DNA of 64,000 nt from Sesamum alatum (Eukaryota; Streptophyta; Magnoliopsida; Lamiales; Pedaliaceae): assembly GCA_034509735.1 (NCBI GenBank), contig JACGWO010000004.1:15295395-15359394 (forward strand), given 5' to 3'. A program made the translations under genes and the position numbers. This document shows, in pieces, positions 46,926 to 57,645 of this stretch. The notes below the pieces were generated by a model. That model did not search any database. It had not been told where the DNA came from and worked only from the letters and a program-made list of their open reading frames with translations. Each line of letters starts with the position of its first letter. The stretch's first letter is position 1.

Positions 46926-47311
46926 TGTTAAAAGGCAAACAGAAAATAGCAACAATTGAAATCAATAGAGAAGCCATTATAATTTTGGAAGAGGCTCTAA
47001 GGTTTCGTATATTTGCATATTTAAAAATTGAAGGAAAGTCTCCTTTAAATACAACAGGTCCAACCCTTCTTCATTCAACTACCTGTAACAAATTTCAAGA
47101 TGACGTGGCTCAACGGAATCAAAAATAAATGACTCATCAAGGCTATAAACGTAAACTACTAACAGAGTTGCTAACCCCTAACTAAGTCACTAGAATAGAA
47201 ATGCGACTTCAGCTATCCACGTCCAGAGAGCCAAACTGGATACATCTCCAAGTCGATCTTTTCATGGTAGAAGAGGGAATGGGAATCATGTTAACTCTTG
47301 AATCTTCAACA
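46926..47311 (-). repeat. Copia 3 5' LTR
   Basis: The 386-bp partner LTR. A TATTTAAAG box (element sense) lies near 47045 (CTTTAAATA on +). Confidence 0.95.
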
Positions 47312-47740
47312 AAGTTACAAAAGAATTACTTATATATATGGTAAAGCTAAAAATACATATAGATAAAATGACAAACTATTATAATTTACCATAACTTCAA
47401 ATAGGGAGTAATTGTAATTTCGCAAAGAGACCAAACAAATTAACCGCGTTATACGCTACTATACAATCAGTCATGAGGTAAGAGGAAGAAACTAAGAGCA
47501 AGAGTGAAATCAAATACATGACTTGGAGGGTGTTTGGCTTAGCTTATTTAAAAGATATTATAAGTTCATATATCTTTTAAATATTTTCAAAACTTATAAG
47601 AAGTTAGATTTTATTTTAAAAATAAATTCATAAAATATTTGGATAAAATAAAATTATGGAGCTATAAGATGTCAGAAATGAAAAATTTGTAATTAACTTG
47701 AAAGAACTTATTAAGATCTTAGAGATAATTTAGCAACTCT

Positions 47741-48016
47741 CACCACAAGAAATATAACATTTAACCATAACTAATTATCATGGTTAATAATAAATAGTCA
47801 TTAACCATGATTATGCAACTGTTGTTTTTCGCGAGGATGGGTAAAAACTATGATAAATATTTTTATCATGACTCTTAGTTGTGGCAATAATCTTTTCATA
47901 ATGGAAAAAGTAGTTTTTGCCTTCGATTTTATTTATCATGGTTAATAATAATTATTTATGATAATTTTTTACCATAACCATTAATATTGTAGCCAATAAT
48001 GATTTTTCTCCTAATG
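47741..48016. mobile_element. CACTA-type MITE
   Basis: The left end CACCACAAGAAATATAAC and reverse right end CATTAGGAGAAAAATC are one-base variants of CACTA termini. The interior is AT-rich with inverted ACCATGATTAATAA / TTATTAACCATGAT phrases. Closely similar to 49140-49431. No 3-bp TSD could be confirmed. Confidence 0.65.
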
Positions 48017-48125
48017 TGGCTAGTGCCTTTACTTTTGTTTAAAAAGCTTATACTCTCTTTCCGTACGAAAAATTATCAAACATTCACAATATTTTATAAA
48101 TTTTTAAATATCTTATAAAATATTT

Positions 48126-48790
48126 TAAGGGTTTAATGCAATTTACTTTTCTGTGATATTGCAAATGAGTAAATTACCCTTATGACAAAAAATAGCAATT
48201 TACCTCCCTAGAATTACTCCATTTTAAAAAATATGTGGAGGTAAATTAATTCATTTTAAAAACACAGAGAAATAAATTACTATTTTATTTTAGGGTAAAT
48301 TACATCTACCTCCCCTGAGATTTGGCATAATTACGAATAACCCCTCGTTGTTTGAAAAATTACAAATACCCCCTTGAGGTTTGTAACCATCTAACAAATA
48401 ACCCATTTTCATCAATTTTTATGGGTAAACTAATCAAAATGCCCTTATGCACTGAATTATTTTTATCTAATTTTTAGAAAAAAAATTGGACTATAATGTG
48501 TAGGGAGAGGTTTCTTAAATTTTTTACACAGAGGAGCAATAATGCAATTTGACTTGGCCGATTTTTCTATAATTTTAATAAAAAATTCAAGGGCAAAATG
48601 GTCAATTTCAAGTTTTTGGTTAAAAATTACAAACCTCAGGGGATTATTTGTAATTTTTCAAACAACGAGGGGATATTTGTAATTATGTCAAATCTCCGGA
48701 AAAAATAAATATAATTTACCTTTTATTTTTTATAAAATAATAGTTTACACATTTACAATATTACAAGGGGCGTTGCTTGCATTTTTTCCA
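48126..48790. mobile_element. Foldback MITE (outer) with nested insertion
   Basis: The left arm (ATGCAATTTACTTTTCTGTGATATTGCAAATG) pairs with the reverse complement of the right arm (ATGCAAGCAACGCCCCTTGTAATATTGTAAATG). A second foldback element (48293-48722) is inserted in it. Confidence 0.65.
48293..48722. mobile_element. Foldback MITE, GGGTAAATTACA type
   Basis: Long inverted arms: GGGTAAATTACATCTACC at the left, then CTGAGATTTGGCATAATTAC; the right arm has the reverse complement AGATTTGACATAATTAC. Flanks TTTATTTTA and TTTATTTTT resemble a 9-bp TSD with one mismatch. Confidence 0.72.
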
Positions 48791-49139
48791 ATATTTCAAA
48801 GAGCTCATCCAAACGCCATACCTACCAACCCCCAACCCTCCAAATTAAAGGCAACTAGTAAAGAATAGCAGTGAGTGATAATGATACGTCGATCTTGTCG
48901 TCCATTAGCGACCCACAAGTCAAACATACATCCCATTTTTCTACCCTGTATGATACGGGTAATGAGAGGGTCCCACCACTTTGTACACTAGGACAATCTT
49001 TGATTCTACACCACTACATTAAAGTAGCTAGTGAAAACCAGCTGTACGTACGTGTACATGATCTCAACCACTAGTGCGTTGCGGTGATCTATTCAATTTT
49101 TTAATTGAATGTCACCAATTTGAATTTTATTCAACACAT

Positions 49140-49431
49140 CACTACGAAAAATATAATATTTAATAATAGGTAATAATAAATAATTATAGCAAATAATTAT
49201 TGTTACGGTCATATAATTATTATTGATCGTGATTTTTACGAAGGTGGTTAGAACATTTATCATAACAAATATTTTCACAACAACTCTTAGTTGTAGTAAA
49301 TAATTTTTCACGGTGGAAAGATAATTTTTGCATAAATTTTATTTAGCCATAATTAATAATAGTAATTTATCGTAATTTTTAACCATAACCATTAATTAAA
49401 ATTGTAACCAATAGTAAATTTGTTTCTAGTG
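49140..49431. mobile_element. CACTA-type MITE (292 bp)
   Basis: The left end CACTACGAAAAATATAATA and reverse right end CACTAGAAACAAATT are a CACTA-like TIR pair. The interior resembles 47741-48016. The flanking trinucleotides (CAT, AGT) do not match. Confidence 0.7.
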
Positions 49432-49697
49432 AGTAGAGCTCTTCAGTTATAAGGTTTTTTTTTTTTTACGGAATGACGGTGACTGTCTGATAATGTTTGA
49501 CCCAATGAAGATTGAACTTGATTTATTCATATATTGGTGGAATTACCATAATCAAGTTGGACAGTGTAACCATGAGAACTTTTGACGAATGGAACTTCTG
49601 ATTAGGGTTAGATATCTTTAATTAGTAGGGCAGCTAAATTGAGTTTTCTGTCAATCTAACTCTTTTTTTTTTAAATAATAATATGATCTTAATATTT

Positions 49698-49957
49698 GGG
49701 GTAAATTACATTGATATTTCCTGAGATTTAATCAAAATGCACAAACAGTCTCTATTTTTTACGAAATTACAGCTACACCCCCTAAGCTTATAGTTGTAAT
49801 TACAACTACACCTCTTATTAAAAGGTAAAATTTACACAAACACTTTTTGAAAAATATTATGCTAACGCCCATTAAGGAGTATAAATATAATTTTACAAAA
49901 AATGGGAATGTTTGTGTAATTTAACCTCACTCCAGATAGTGTTAATGTAATTTACCT
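49698..49957. mobile_element. Small foldback MITE, GGGGTAAATTACA type
   Basis: Arms GGGGTAAATTACATTGATATTTCCTGAG and the reverse of CAGATAGTGTTAATGTAATTTACC; about 260 bp. The flanks are only loosely alike (TTAATATTT, TAATATATT). Confidence 0.6.
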
Positions 49958-50354
49958 AATATATTTGTTTCTCCTATTTTACGAGAGAAGAGCTAAGATG
50001 CTTAGAGGGCTATCCATTAGTAGGAAAATTCTCTAAAGGTTTCTTCTTTTCATCTTTACAAGGGTAGGGTGCTCGTAAAAGTGCAAGCCAAAAACTTATA
50101 TCCATATCTCCTTCAAAATTGATTTTTATTATTTTCTTATGAGCTTTTGTTTTAATTTATTGAAAATAAATTGTCCGACTGTGGATTTTACATAAATATA
50201 TATATTTCAAAGTTTGAGAAATATTTTATTATAAATTGTTAAATCTTGAAATGGAAAGTTAATTTTGGTTATTTGAAGTACTTTTAAATAATAATTTTAA
50301 TTTGGTAATTAAAATGTAAAGTATTACTCCGACTTCAAATTAAAATACAACAAA

Positions 50355-50794
50355 GGGTAAATTACAACAAGCTTCCCCGAGTTCAACATAATTACAAATA
50401 CTTCCTTGTTGTTTGAAAAATTACTAATATCTTTGATTTTAATGGTCAGACCAACTAGCCTATCAGTTAGTCTCTATTAAGTTTTCATCTACTTTTTATG
50501 GTGAACTGGTCAAAACACCTTAGTGCACTATGAATTATAATTTTACTAATTCTTTTAAAATTTTCTAAAACTTTTTTTATGAACTAATTTTTCAAATTTT
50601 TTCATCAACCTAGTCCTATTTTTCTGTTTTTATTTTTATTTTAAAAAAAATACAATAAGGACAAAGTTGATAATTCCAGGTCTTTATCAAGGATTATATA
50701 ATTTCATCGAACATTAGGGGTTTTAAAAAAAATTCAAATAACGAGAGATATTTATAATTATATCAAATCTCAATAAGCTCGTTGTAGTTTACTC
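50355..50794. mobile_element. Foldback MITE, GGGTAAATTACAAC type
   Basis: The left arm GGGTAAATTACAACAAGCTT and reverse right arm GAGTAAACTACAACGAGCTT are followed by matching ATAATTACAAATA / ATAATTATAAATA. About 440 bp, non-coding. No TSD seen. Confidence 0.68.
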
Positions 50795-50799
50795 AAGGA

Positions 50800-51640
50800 G
50801 AGTTGCCTGAACTTTGGGTCAAAGAGCTCGAGCATACCAATCGAGTTCAAGCTTTTTCGAGTTGGAGTCGAACCTACTTGAGGTCTTGAGTTGTAGCTCT
50901 CCTTGATGAGCCGAGCTCGACCTCCGGTGTCTCTGTTTGAAAGGAGCTGATTCGCAAACAATTTCTCTATTATAAATAAATTTTTATTTGTATATATATA
51001 TATATGTATATATTATTTTTTAAAAATTTTATATTTTAAAATTTAATACTATACAAAGTTCAATATGCAAAAACGATATGTAAAACATAAGCATTTTATT
51101 CAGTTAATACATCATAGTTTTTTATCTTTATATAATAATATGATAGCTTCATTAAATAAACTCAATCAATAATTTAGTATTATTTATAATTTTTATAAAT
51201 AATTTTTTTAATATGATGTATACGATTTTCAATGGTCTATTTTAATTTCAATTATCAATCCATTCTAATGTTGCCCTATTATTATATCTTTCTAGAATGC
51301 AAATCCAAATTATTTTTTTGAGAAATAATTTTAAAAATAATATATACTAACAAACAATTATAACATTTTCTATTTGTTTTGCAAGTTTATGTATTTAGAT
51401 GTATATATAATATAAATAATTTTTTTTCACTAAAATGTATAGTCAAAGTAGGTTTTCTTTTTTTTTTTTGGGGGGGGGGTGTTGTGTAAAGATGACTGTG
51501 TGGCAATATTTCTTTTCTGATGCATACCAAATTGCTGAGAAAGACACCTTTCATAGAAAATTTTATTCAAATTTGACCCAATTAAATCAATCACACTAAG
51601 TGTGATACGCTTTTTATGTAATTAATCACTTTTTTTAAAT
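50800..51640. other. GAGCTCGAG-rich fragment and AT-rich sequence
   Basis: 50805-50960 has AAGAGCTCGAGC, CGAGTTCAAGC and GAGCCGAGCTCGAC words like the subterminal zone of the hAT-like element at 13683-15106, followed by AT-rich sequence to 51460, then poly-T/poly-G (51462-51479). Possibly a related hAT fragment. No gene seen. Confidence 0.4.
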
Positions 51641-51652
51641 TGTATATCAATC

Positions 51653-52545
51653 GGGTAAATCTCATTTTTGGTCCCATATATTAGCCCCTGTTCAATTTTG
51701 GTCCCATTCGTTACAAAAGTCTCAATTCCAAGACAATATATTTTGATTTGTATCAATTTTGGTCCCGACGTCAAAATTTGACGGAATACATCAACGTCCG
51801 TTAAATTAAAACACGTGCTGCTCACGTGTGTGTATCCTAGGCATATTTTGGGGGCAAATCATAATGTAGAACCCTAATTTTCTTTGCCTCCTTCCTCTCC
51901 AAAAAATCGAGCAAAACCCTTCAATTTCTTGTTCGAATCTGCAATTGAACAACTGAAAGAGCCTTGGATTTCGGCGAGAAGAATGAGCTTTCGAGACCCA
52001 AACTTCAATGATTTCCCCTCACCCGATTACCGTAAGTTTTTCTTCTTTTTTTTTTCCGAAAAAGCTTATGATTTTTGTTGTAATCTGTAAAAATATGATG
52101 TGAATTCTTGCTTTTTAGTATTTATAGATGTCACTTTTGTTGTATGCGTTATACATGCTTGTGGTCCCTCCCTTTGTTTGGTTTCTGTGTTGTGTTCTCT
52201 TTCAAAGACAAACAAACATGGTGAGCAGCACATTTTTTCAGAAATCGAATGGAATATTTGGCAGAGGAAGAAGGAGTAGAAATGAAATTTGGGTGAACAG
52301 TGAAGAACCCTAATTTTTTATTGCCCCTTTTTTGTCAATATATGTATCCAAATCCGCCTGGGATACACATACATGAGCAACATATGTTTTAATTTAACGG
52401 ACGTTAATGTATTCTGTCAAATTTTGACGGCAGGACCAAAATTGATCTAAATCAAAACATATTGTCCTGGAATTGAGACTTTTGTAACGAATGGGACCAA
52501 AATTGAACATGAGCTAATATATGGGACCAAAAATGAGATTTACCC
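51653..52545. mobile_element. Mutator-like foldback element carrying exon-like insert
   Basis: Inverted arms of at least 165 bp (GGGTAAATCTCATTTTTGGTCCCATATA at the left, its reverse complement at the right; both arms share TTTGACGG and AACGTCCGTTAAATTAAAAC). Flanks TATATCAATC (51643-51652) and TACATCAATC (52546-52555) form a 10-bp TSD with one mismatch. The central part is not repetitive and looks genic. Confidence 0.82.
51870..52320 (+). pseudogene. Captured gene-like fragment inside the foldback element
   Basis: A CT-rich 5'UTR-like stretch (AACCCTAATTTTCTTTGCC TCCTTCCTC) leads to an ATG at 51984 (MSFRDPNFNDFPSPDYR), followed by a plausible splice donor at 52030 (CC|GTAAGTTTTT). A second open piece at 52218-52313 (SSTFFQKSNGIFGRGRRSRN, ending NSEEP) follows an AG-containing T-rich stretch. 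I do not recognise the protein. It could be a host exon picked up by the element or a decayed element-encoded gene. Confidence 0.4.
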
Positions 52546-52569
52546 TACATCAATCACACAATAAATTTA

Positions 52570-53115
52570 GTGATAATTACACTCCCCTCCTCTAAAGTTT
52601 GATGTAATTACACGTAGACCCCCTGTAGTTTGAAAAATTATATCTAGTACCCTTGAGGTTTGGTTTTGTCTAACAAACAAGTCCCCCCGTTAGTCAAAGT
52701 TCACGGAATTTGTTGATATTAGCAAAAACAAATTAAATTAAAGATGATATTTGTCATTGATTGACTTATTACTGACTTATTATCGGCAAACGAATCTTTT
52801 TACGATCAAACTACCCTTATATATCGTCACATATTAATGTATAAGAGGAGGTATATCTTCACCATCATACGGATAATTTAGTCATAAAAGATTTGTTTGA
52901 TCTGCATTAAGTCATTAATACGTAAATCGAGGGTAACTATTGATTTTCACTCAATTTTTTTATTAATATCAACAAATTCGGTAAATTTTAACTAACGAAT
53001 TGACCTATTTGTTAGATAAAAGCAAACCTCAAGGGTATTAAATGTAATTTTTTAAACCATAGGAGATCTACGTGTAATTACATCAAACCTCAGGGGAGGG
53101 AAATGTAATTATCCC
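52570..53115. mobile_element. Mutator-like foldback MITE, perfect 9-bp TSD
   Basis: The left arm GTGATAATTACACTCCCCTC and reverse right arm GGGATAATTACATTTCCCTC extend into long matching arms (GTTTGATGTAATTACACGTAG in both). Flanked by ATAAATTTA at 52561-52569 and 53116-53124, an exact 9-bp TSD. Confidence 0.88.
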
Positions 53116-53200
53116 ATAAATTTATAATACTTATCTAATTGATTGAAGCCTGATCAAACTTGATTTGGGTTAGAACTTAGAATTTCACAATTGATATTAT

Positions 53201-53678
53201 GGTTAATTATACTTAAACCCCCTCTAATATTACGAAATTACACATTCCCCCCAAAAAATTCAAAATTACACTTACACCACTTTTGAAAATACATTGTTTA
53301 CACCTGACCCATTTCATTAGAATTTAGATGAAAAATGCCGATGATGCCAAAAAATTTATATAAATTTTCAATTTTACCTAAATGTAATAAATTTGTACTT
53401 ATAAGGGAAAAAATATAATAATATTAACCCACTACATATACATACATTACATTTATCGGCTTATAAATACATAAATATACATTAGAATGTTAAATGAGGG
53501 GTAAAATTGAAAATTTATGTAATTTTTTCTGTTGATTTAAATCTTTTTTGTTCAAACTCGAAAAGGAGTAAGGTGTAAATAAAGAATTTTTAAAGAGGGT
53601 GTATGTATAATTTTAAAAAAAAAAAATCGAATAAAATATAATTTTATATTTTAAGAGGGAATTTAAATGTAATTAACC
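53201..53678. mobile_element. Mutator-like foldback MITE next to the zinc-finger gene, 11-bp TSD
   Basis: Ends GGTTAATTATACTTAAACCC and, reversed, GGTTAATTACATTTAAATTC. Flanked by ATTGATATTAT at 53190-53200 and 53679-53689, an exact 11-bp direct repeat. Its right end is about 250 bp upstream of the ATG at 53926. Confidence 0.87.
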
Positions 53679-53845
53679 ATTGATATTATGCATTTTCCTC
53701 ACTCAGTATACCCTCTTAGATCTGTCCACTTCTCCAACATTGAATGCCCCTAAAACCGCACCATATTGCAACAATTATTTTTTAAATAATTTCTTATTCG
53801 GTTTATTTATAGAAGAATTCCAGCCCTGCTTCTCTACCATTCACG

Positions 53846-53853
53846 CATATAAA
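53846..53853 (+). promoter_or_regulatory. Likely TATA box of the zinc-finger gene
   Basis: CATATAAAGAGG lies about 75 bp upstream of the ATG, followed by a 5'UTR with a long poly-A run (about 53884-53907). TATTTATAG at about 53804 is an alternative. Confidence 0.5.
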
Positions 53854-53925
53854 GAGGGCTTTCATCTGAGAGCATCCAGAAAAGAAAAAAAAAAAAAAAA
53901 AAAAAAAGAGCAGCAGGTAGAAGCC

Positions 53926-55906
53926 ATGGGTGGAGGCAATGGGCAGAAGTCAAGGATGGCTCGTGAGAGGAACATGGAGAAGCTCAAAGCTCCAAAGGGT
54001 ATCTCTATTTTCGTATAAAATTTTTGAGTTACTTCAGTTTATATTTTTGGATGGATTTTTTTTTTTTTTTAATTGTTTGGTGCAATCGGAATCGAAGTTA
54101 TGAAAAAGGTATGTTTGATTTTTCTGTTCAGGAAGCCAGCTTGAAACTAACAAGAAGGCCATGAGCATCCAGGTTTTTATTTTTTGAATTTTTTAATCTA
54201 GTTTGGAGTTTAGGGTTTTTGCAGATTTCCCTGTAGTTTACTTGTGTTGGCTTTTGAGGTTAATGCTTTGCTGAATATTGTTGAATCTAGCAGTTTTACA
54301 TGCCCTTTATGTTTGTTTTCTGTTCTTTGAAGTTTTGTTTTGTATATATTCATCAGTGTGCTTGAGAACTTCTTGCTGAAAAGGACTGACTATAAATGTT
54401 TGCTTCAGTACTGAGCTTTCCAAGAATGTGACAGAAATTGAATTTTTCTTGCTCTCTAATTTGCTTTTATCGGATGTAAGCCTGAATGATTCTGATCTCT
54501 GCTGAAGCGAAATCTTACAGTTTCTAATGCCTTATGACCTTTAAACTAAATTATAAAAATAAAAAATAAAAAATTGTATAGAGCAAAACAAGGTTGATTC
54601 TATCCACATCTAACGTCAAGAATTTTTTTTTTTTTTGTATGTTGCTCTTGGTTTTCTTTATGTTGATTCATTTTGAGGGATCGAGGTCAGTATCACACAT
54701 ATTGTTGCTGCATTTTAGTCCATATTTGATGTATAGTTGTGATGGTAAAGGAGATGATCGCTCATCATCGTACATGGTCAAATTTTGGCTGTTCACAGTT
54801 TTCTGTTTTTGATAAAGTTAAGAAAACGGAAACTGTTTGCTTTGCCATTACATGACTTTGTGGAATTGCGTCATTTCATTCCCTGAAGTACCCCAATTTC
54901 AGTGAGTAGGAGTTGTCGGGATATGGATGCAAAAATGCATTAGTAAAATAGGTTTTAGTTAAGAAATAAAGGTAAGTTTCAGAAGTGAAGTATTACATTT
55001 CATATTTGGATGAATATATGTTGATGCAGTTCATTATTATGATACATTAGGTGGCTGATATGATAATTTCATTTATATAAGAAATCAAATTAAGCTTCAG
55101 AATGTTATATCCAATTGCTCAACTCACAAACTTATACACCCATAGTAGACTAAGGGGGTATTTGCAATAGCTTTTACGTTTGTGGTGTAAGGAAATTGTA
55201 AATAAAGTTGTAAGTTGTAGGGGAAGTTGGGTGTGTTAGAAAACAGAAGTGGAAAGTAGAATAATCTAAAGTTGGAGAGGGTGTTCGGAGAAGAAAACTT
55301 AATATGTACAATTTTTCACCAATAAGTTGCAAAAGTTTGTGAGGGGAAAAACTTATAGCTTTTGGCTTAAACAGCTTAATGTAAGTCGTTCAAAAGCAAA
55401 CGTTGTAAATCAACAACACTTTTTTCAGCAAAAAAGCTTATAAGCACTTAAATTAAGCGCAAACATCCCTTAAGTTGCGTACTTATGGTAAGGCAATTTA
55501 GCGTAAGAACTTTTGCTTTCATCAAGCTGAGAACTCCTTCAACTCCCCCTTATCAGACGCTGGCAGTCTGTTCAAAGTCCAAAGCATGATAAGGCAAGCT
55601 TTGTAAAAAGGGGAAACGATAAACATAGCAGTAACCATGTTATGTGAAAATGTGACTCATCCCCCATGGGACTTCATTATTCTTTACTTGATACATAATT
55701 GTGCTGATCTTTTTACGTTTAATTTTATTCAAGATTGGTTTCAGTTGCGTTCCAACTTTTAATGATCATTGCGTTCTAATTTCCAGTGCAAGGTTTGCAT
55801 GCAAACCTTTATTTGCACCACTTCAGAGGTGAAATGCAGAGAACATGCTGAAGCTAAACATCCCAAGGCCGATCTCTACACTTGTTTTCCCCACCTGAAG
55901 AAGTGA
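53926..55906 (+). CDS. Small 4F5/zf-met2 C2H2 zinc-finger protein (At2g23090-like)
   Basis: Three coding exons: 53926-53998, 54132-54172 and 55787-55906. All introns are GT-AG and the phases join cleanly (Gly-25 is split between exons 1 and 2). The product has 77 residues. The N-terminus is a basic, 4F5/SERF-like stretch (MGGGNGQKSRMARERNMEKL). The C-terminus is one C2H2-type finger of the zf-met2 kind: Cys pair CKVC (residues 39-42), then CREHAEAKH providing the two His, ending TCFPHLKK. Length and architecture match the conserved plant family typified by Arabidopsis At2g23090 and related to animal ZNF706. The molecular role is not established. The ATG is the first in the transcript-like region and sits in AAGCCATGG, a good plant start context. 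The frame is intact, so this is probably an active host gene. Intron 2 (1.6 kb) contains a MITE-like insertion. Confidence 0.95.
55148..55475. mobile_element. hAT-like MITE in intron 2 of the zinc-finger gene
   Basis: Ends AAGGGGGTATTTGCAATAGC and, reversed, AAGGGATGTTTGCGCTTAA; the interior has AAGCTTATAAGC-type words typical of such elements. No matching 8-bp TSD could be confirmed. Confidence 0.5.
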
Positions 55907-56233
55907 CGATAAGCTGGTACAACTATCAAACAATGGGTTTCAACTATGTCTCTAATCTGTCAACGTGTTTAGTACAAAGCTGTTTCGGTATTGTTTGCTG
56001 AATGATGTTCTAAACTTTTGATGGTCAAGTGTATTGAAACTCTATCGAAGTATGTCTATATTATCTTTATCTATTTCTCTGCCTGTATGTGCTATGATGA
56101 AAACTGTTGGTGGTTGATGTTGCTGGTACCCGTCTCCTAAATTTTCACCATACCCTTGAAATGTCTAGACAGCAGACACTCTTCTTTGAGCTTGGATTAT
56201 CATTGCAACTCATGGATATGGATATTGATCTAA
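55907..56233 (+). other. 3' UTR and downstream of the zinc-finger gene
   Basis: Transcript-like, U-rich sequence after the stop. No canonical AATAAA was seen close by. No other gene. Confidence 0.5.
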
Positions 56234-56639
56234 GATTAAATGCATTTTTGGCCCCGTAACTTAGTATTTTGGCGTTTTCGTTTTTAATTTTTTAAGGTAG
56301 CATTTTGGTATGCATTTTTTTTTAACTTTCATTCAGTACTTTTGTTCGTCGGAGTCAAAATGCTACCCTAAAAAGTTAAAAAAAAAATTACACTATCAAA
56401 ATGTTACCCTAAAAAGTTAAAGAACAAATATGTTAGTAGAATTGGATCAATAGGAACAAAGTTTCAATTAATTGTGACGTGAGAGGAACGTGTATTTTTT
56501 CATGAGAAGAGTGAATTTCGACAAAAAAATAATTAAAATTACAAAAATTGAAAAGATGTAGAATCAAAATGTTGTTTTAAAAAATTAAAGAACAAAATGT
56601 CTAAAGACCTAAATACGGGATTGAAAATGCATTTAACCC
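56234..56639. mobile_element. Foldback MITE, GATTAAATGCATTTTTGG type
   Basis: The left arm GATTAAATGCATTTTTGGCC pairs with the reverse of the right end (GGTTAAATGCATTTTCAATCC). Internal AAAGTTAAA/ACCCTAAAAAG blocks are inverted too. A partial copy is at 41718-41905. Confidence 0.65.
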
Positions 56640-57117
56640 GGTCGATCCATCTTAACTGAATCTGAATATATAGTACAAAAGTGGTGAAATACGGCTATTA
56701 CTCTAATTTCTATTGTGGCATTATGTTTAGTTTGACCATGATTCTAAACATGAGCACTTGACAATAATGCGTAGATCCCAAATTTGAGTCAAAGAATCAC
56801 ATTCAGGATAGCTTGGCAATGGGTTTGAGTAAACTGGGGCTCCAACTTGAACCTGCCTGGGGGCAGTTAAACGGGTTTGGAACTGATTAAGGATATATTA
56901 CTTTTGGACCCGTCTGGATTTGGAGAGAATAATATTATTCTCAAAATTTAAAAGAAAATAACTTTGTAAATTTAATCGAGTTCAATCGGGTTGAGTTGAG
57001 GCAGGTGGCATTCAAGGCGGGTTACGGGCTTTAATCGAGTTCAACCGGGTTCGGGTCTGAAATTTGTCAAAACTAATTGGAAAAGGTCTCCAATCCACTC
57101 GACACCCACGCAATTAT
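56640..57117. other. Intergenic with GGGTTCGGGT-type words
   Basis: 56840-57080 has paired phrases (TTTAATCGAGTTCAA-CGGGTT twice, AACCTGCCTGGGGGC and GAGGCAGGTGGC), suggestive of a decayed small transposon. No gene. Confidence 0.4.
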
Positions 57118-57645
57118 CATCCCTAGTTTAGGATTTGAATTAAAAGATTCTAACAGGCATTCAAATTATTATTATTATTTTGGTATTTTTTGTCCTTTCG
57201 TTAATATTTTCGTTAAAGTTAACAAAAATTTCAATATAAGTGAAAAGAAATATTGTTTTTCTCCCATTTTATAATTTTTTTAAATTTTAATCCAATACAC
57301 TCACGTCTTATTTTTTCCAAACTTCAAGAGAAAAAAAAAAAAGATTTAAGCAATAGAATTTCTATATAATCTTAACAAATTTAATCAAAAATATTTTGGT
57401 TAAGATCATCTAGAAAATTTGTTGTTCAAATTAATTTTTATTTTTTATTTTCTCTCTTGAACTTTGAAAAAAATTAGAGAAATAAGTGTATTGAATTAAA
57501 GCTTGAAAAATATCACAAAATGAAAGAAAAATGACATTTTTTTCACTTGAATTGAAATTTTCATTAACTTTAACGAATAAATTGACAGAAGGATCAAAAA
57601 TGTTAAAAACAATAATAATTTTAAATTGTTTGAAGATCAAAATCT
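57118..57645. repeat. Imperfect foldback repeat (about 530 bp)
   Basis: The left arm (TTCAAATTATTATTATTATTTT ... TTCGTTAAAGTTAAC) matches the reverse complement of the right arm (CATTAACTTTAACGAATAAA ... AATAATAATTTTAAATTG). AT-rich, non-coding. Confidence 0.6.

Larger units (their letters stand above)
42080..47311 (-). mobile_element. Ty1/copia element 3, complete structure, TSD AAGTT
   Basis: Two 386-bp LTRs (42080-42465, 46926-47311) are flanked by the perfect 5-bp TSD AAGTT (42075-42079, 47312-47316). The PBS (TGATATCAGAGC, - strand, 46914-46925) and a PPT (TTGTGGGGGGC beside 42465) fix the orientation. All domains are present in the order Gag, protease, integrase, RT, RNase H, but with multiple stops and frameshifts. 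The LTRs differ at many positions, so this insertion is much older than copia 2. It belongs to a different copia lineage from A/1/2 (short LTRs, different Gag). Confidence 0.95.
47526..48820. mobile_element. Nest of MITEs in a GTGTTTGG-ended element
   Basis: The outer ends GGAGGGTGTTTGGCTTAGC (47526) and, on the reverse strand, GGCGTTTGGATGAGCTC (ending about 48820) look like hAT-type TIRs. Inside lie a CACTA-like MITE (47741-48016) and two mutually nested foldback MITEs (48126-48790 and 48293-48722). No protein coding seen. Confidence 0.55.
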
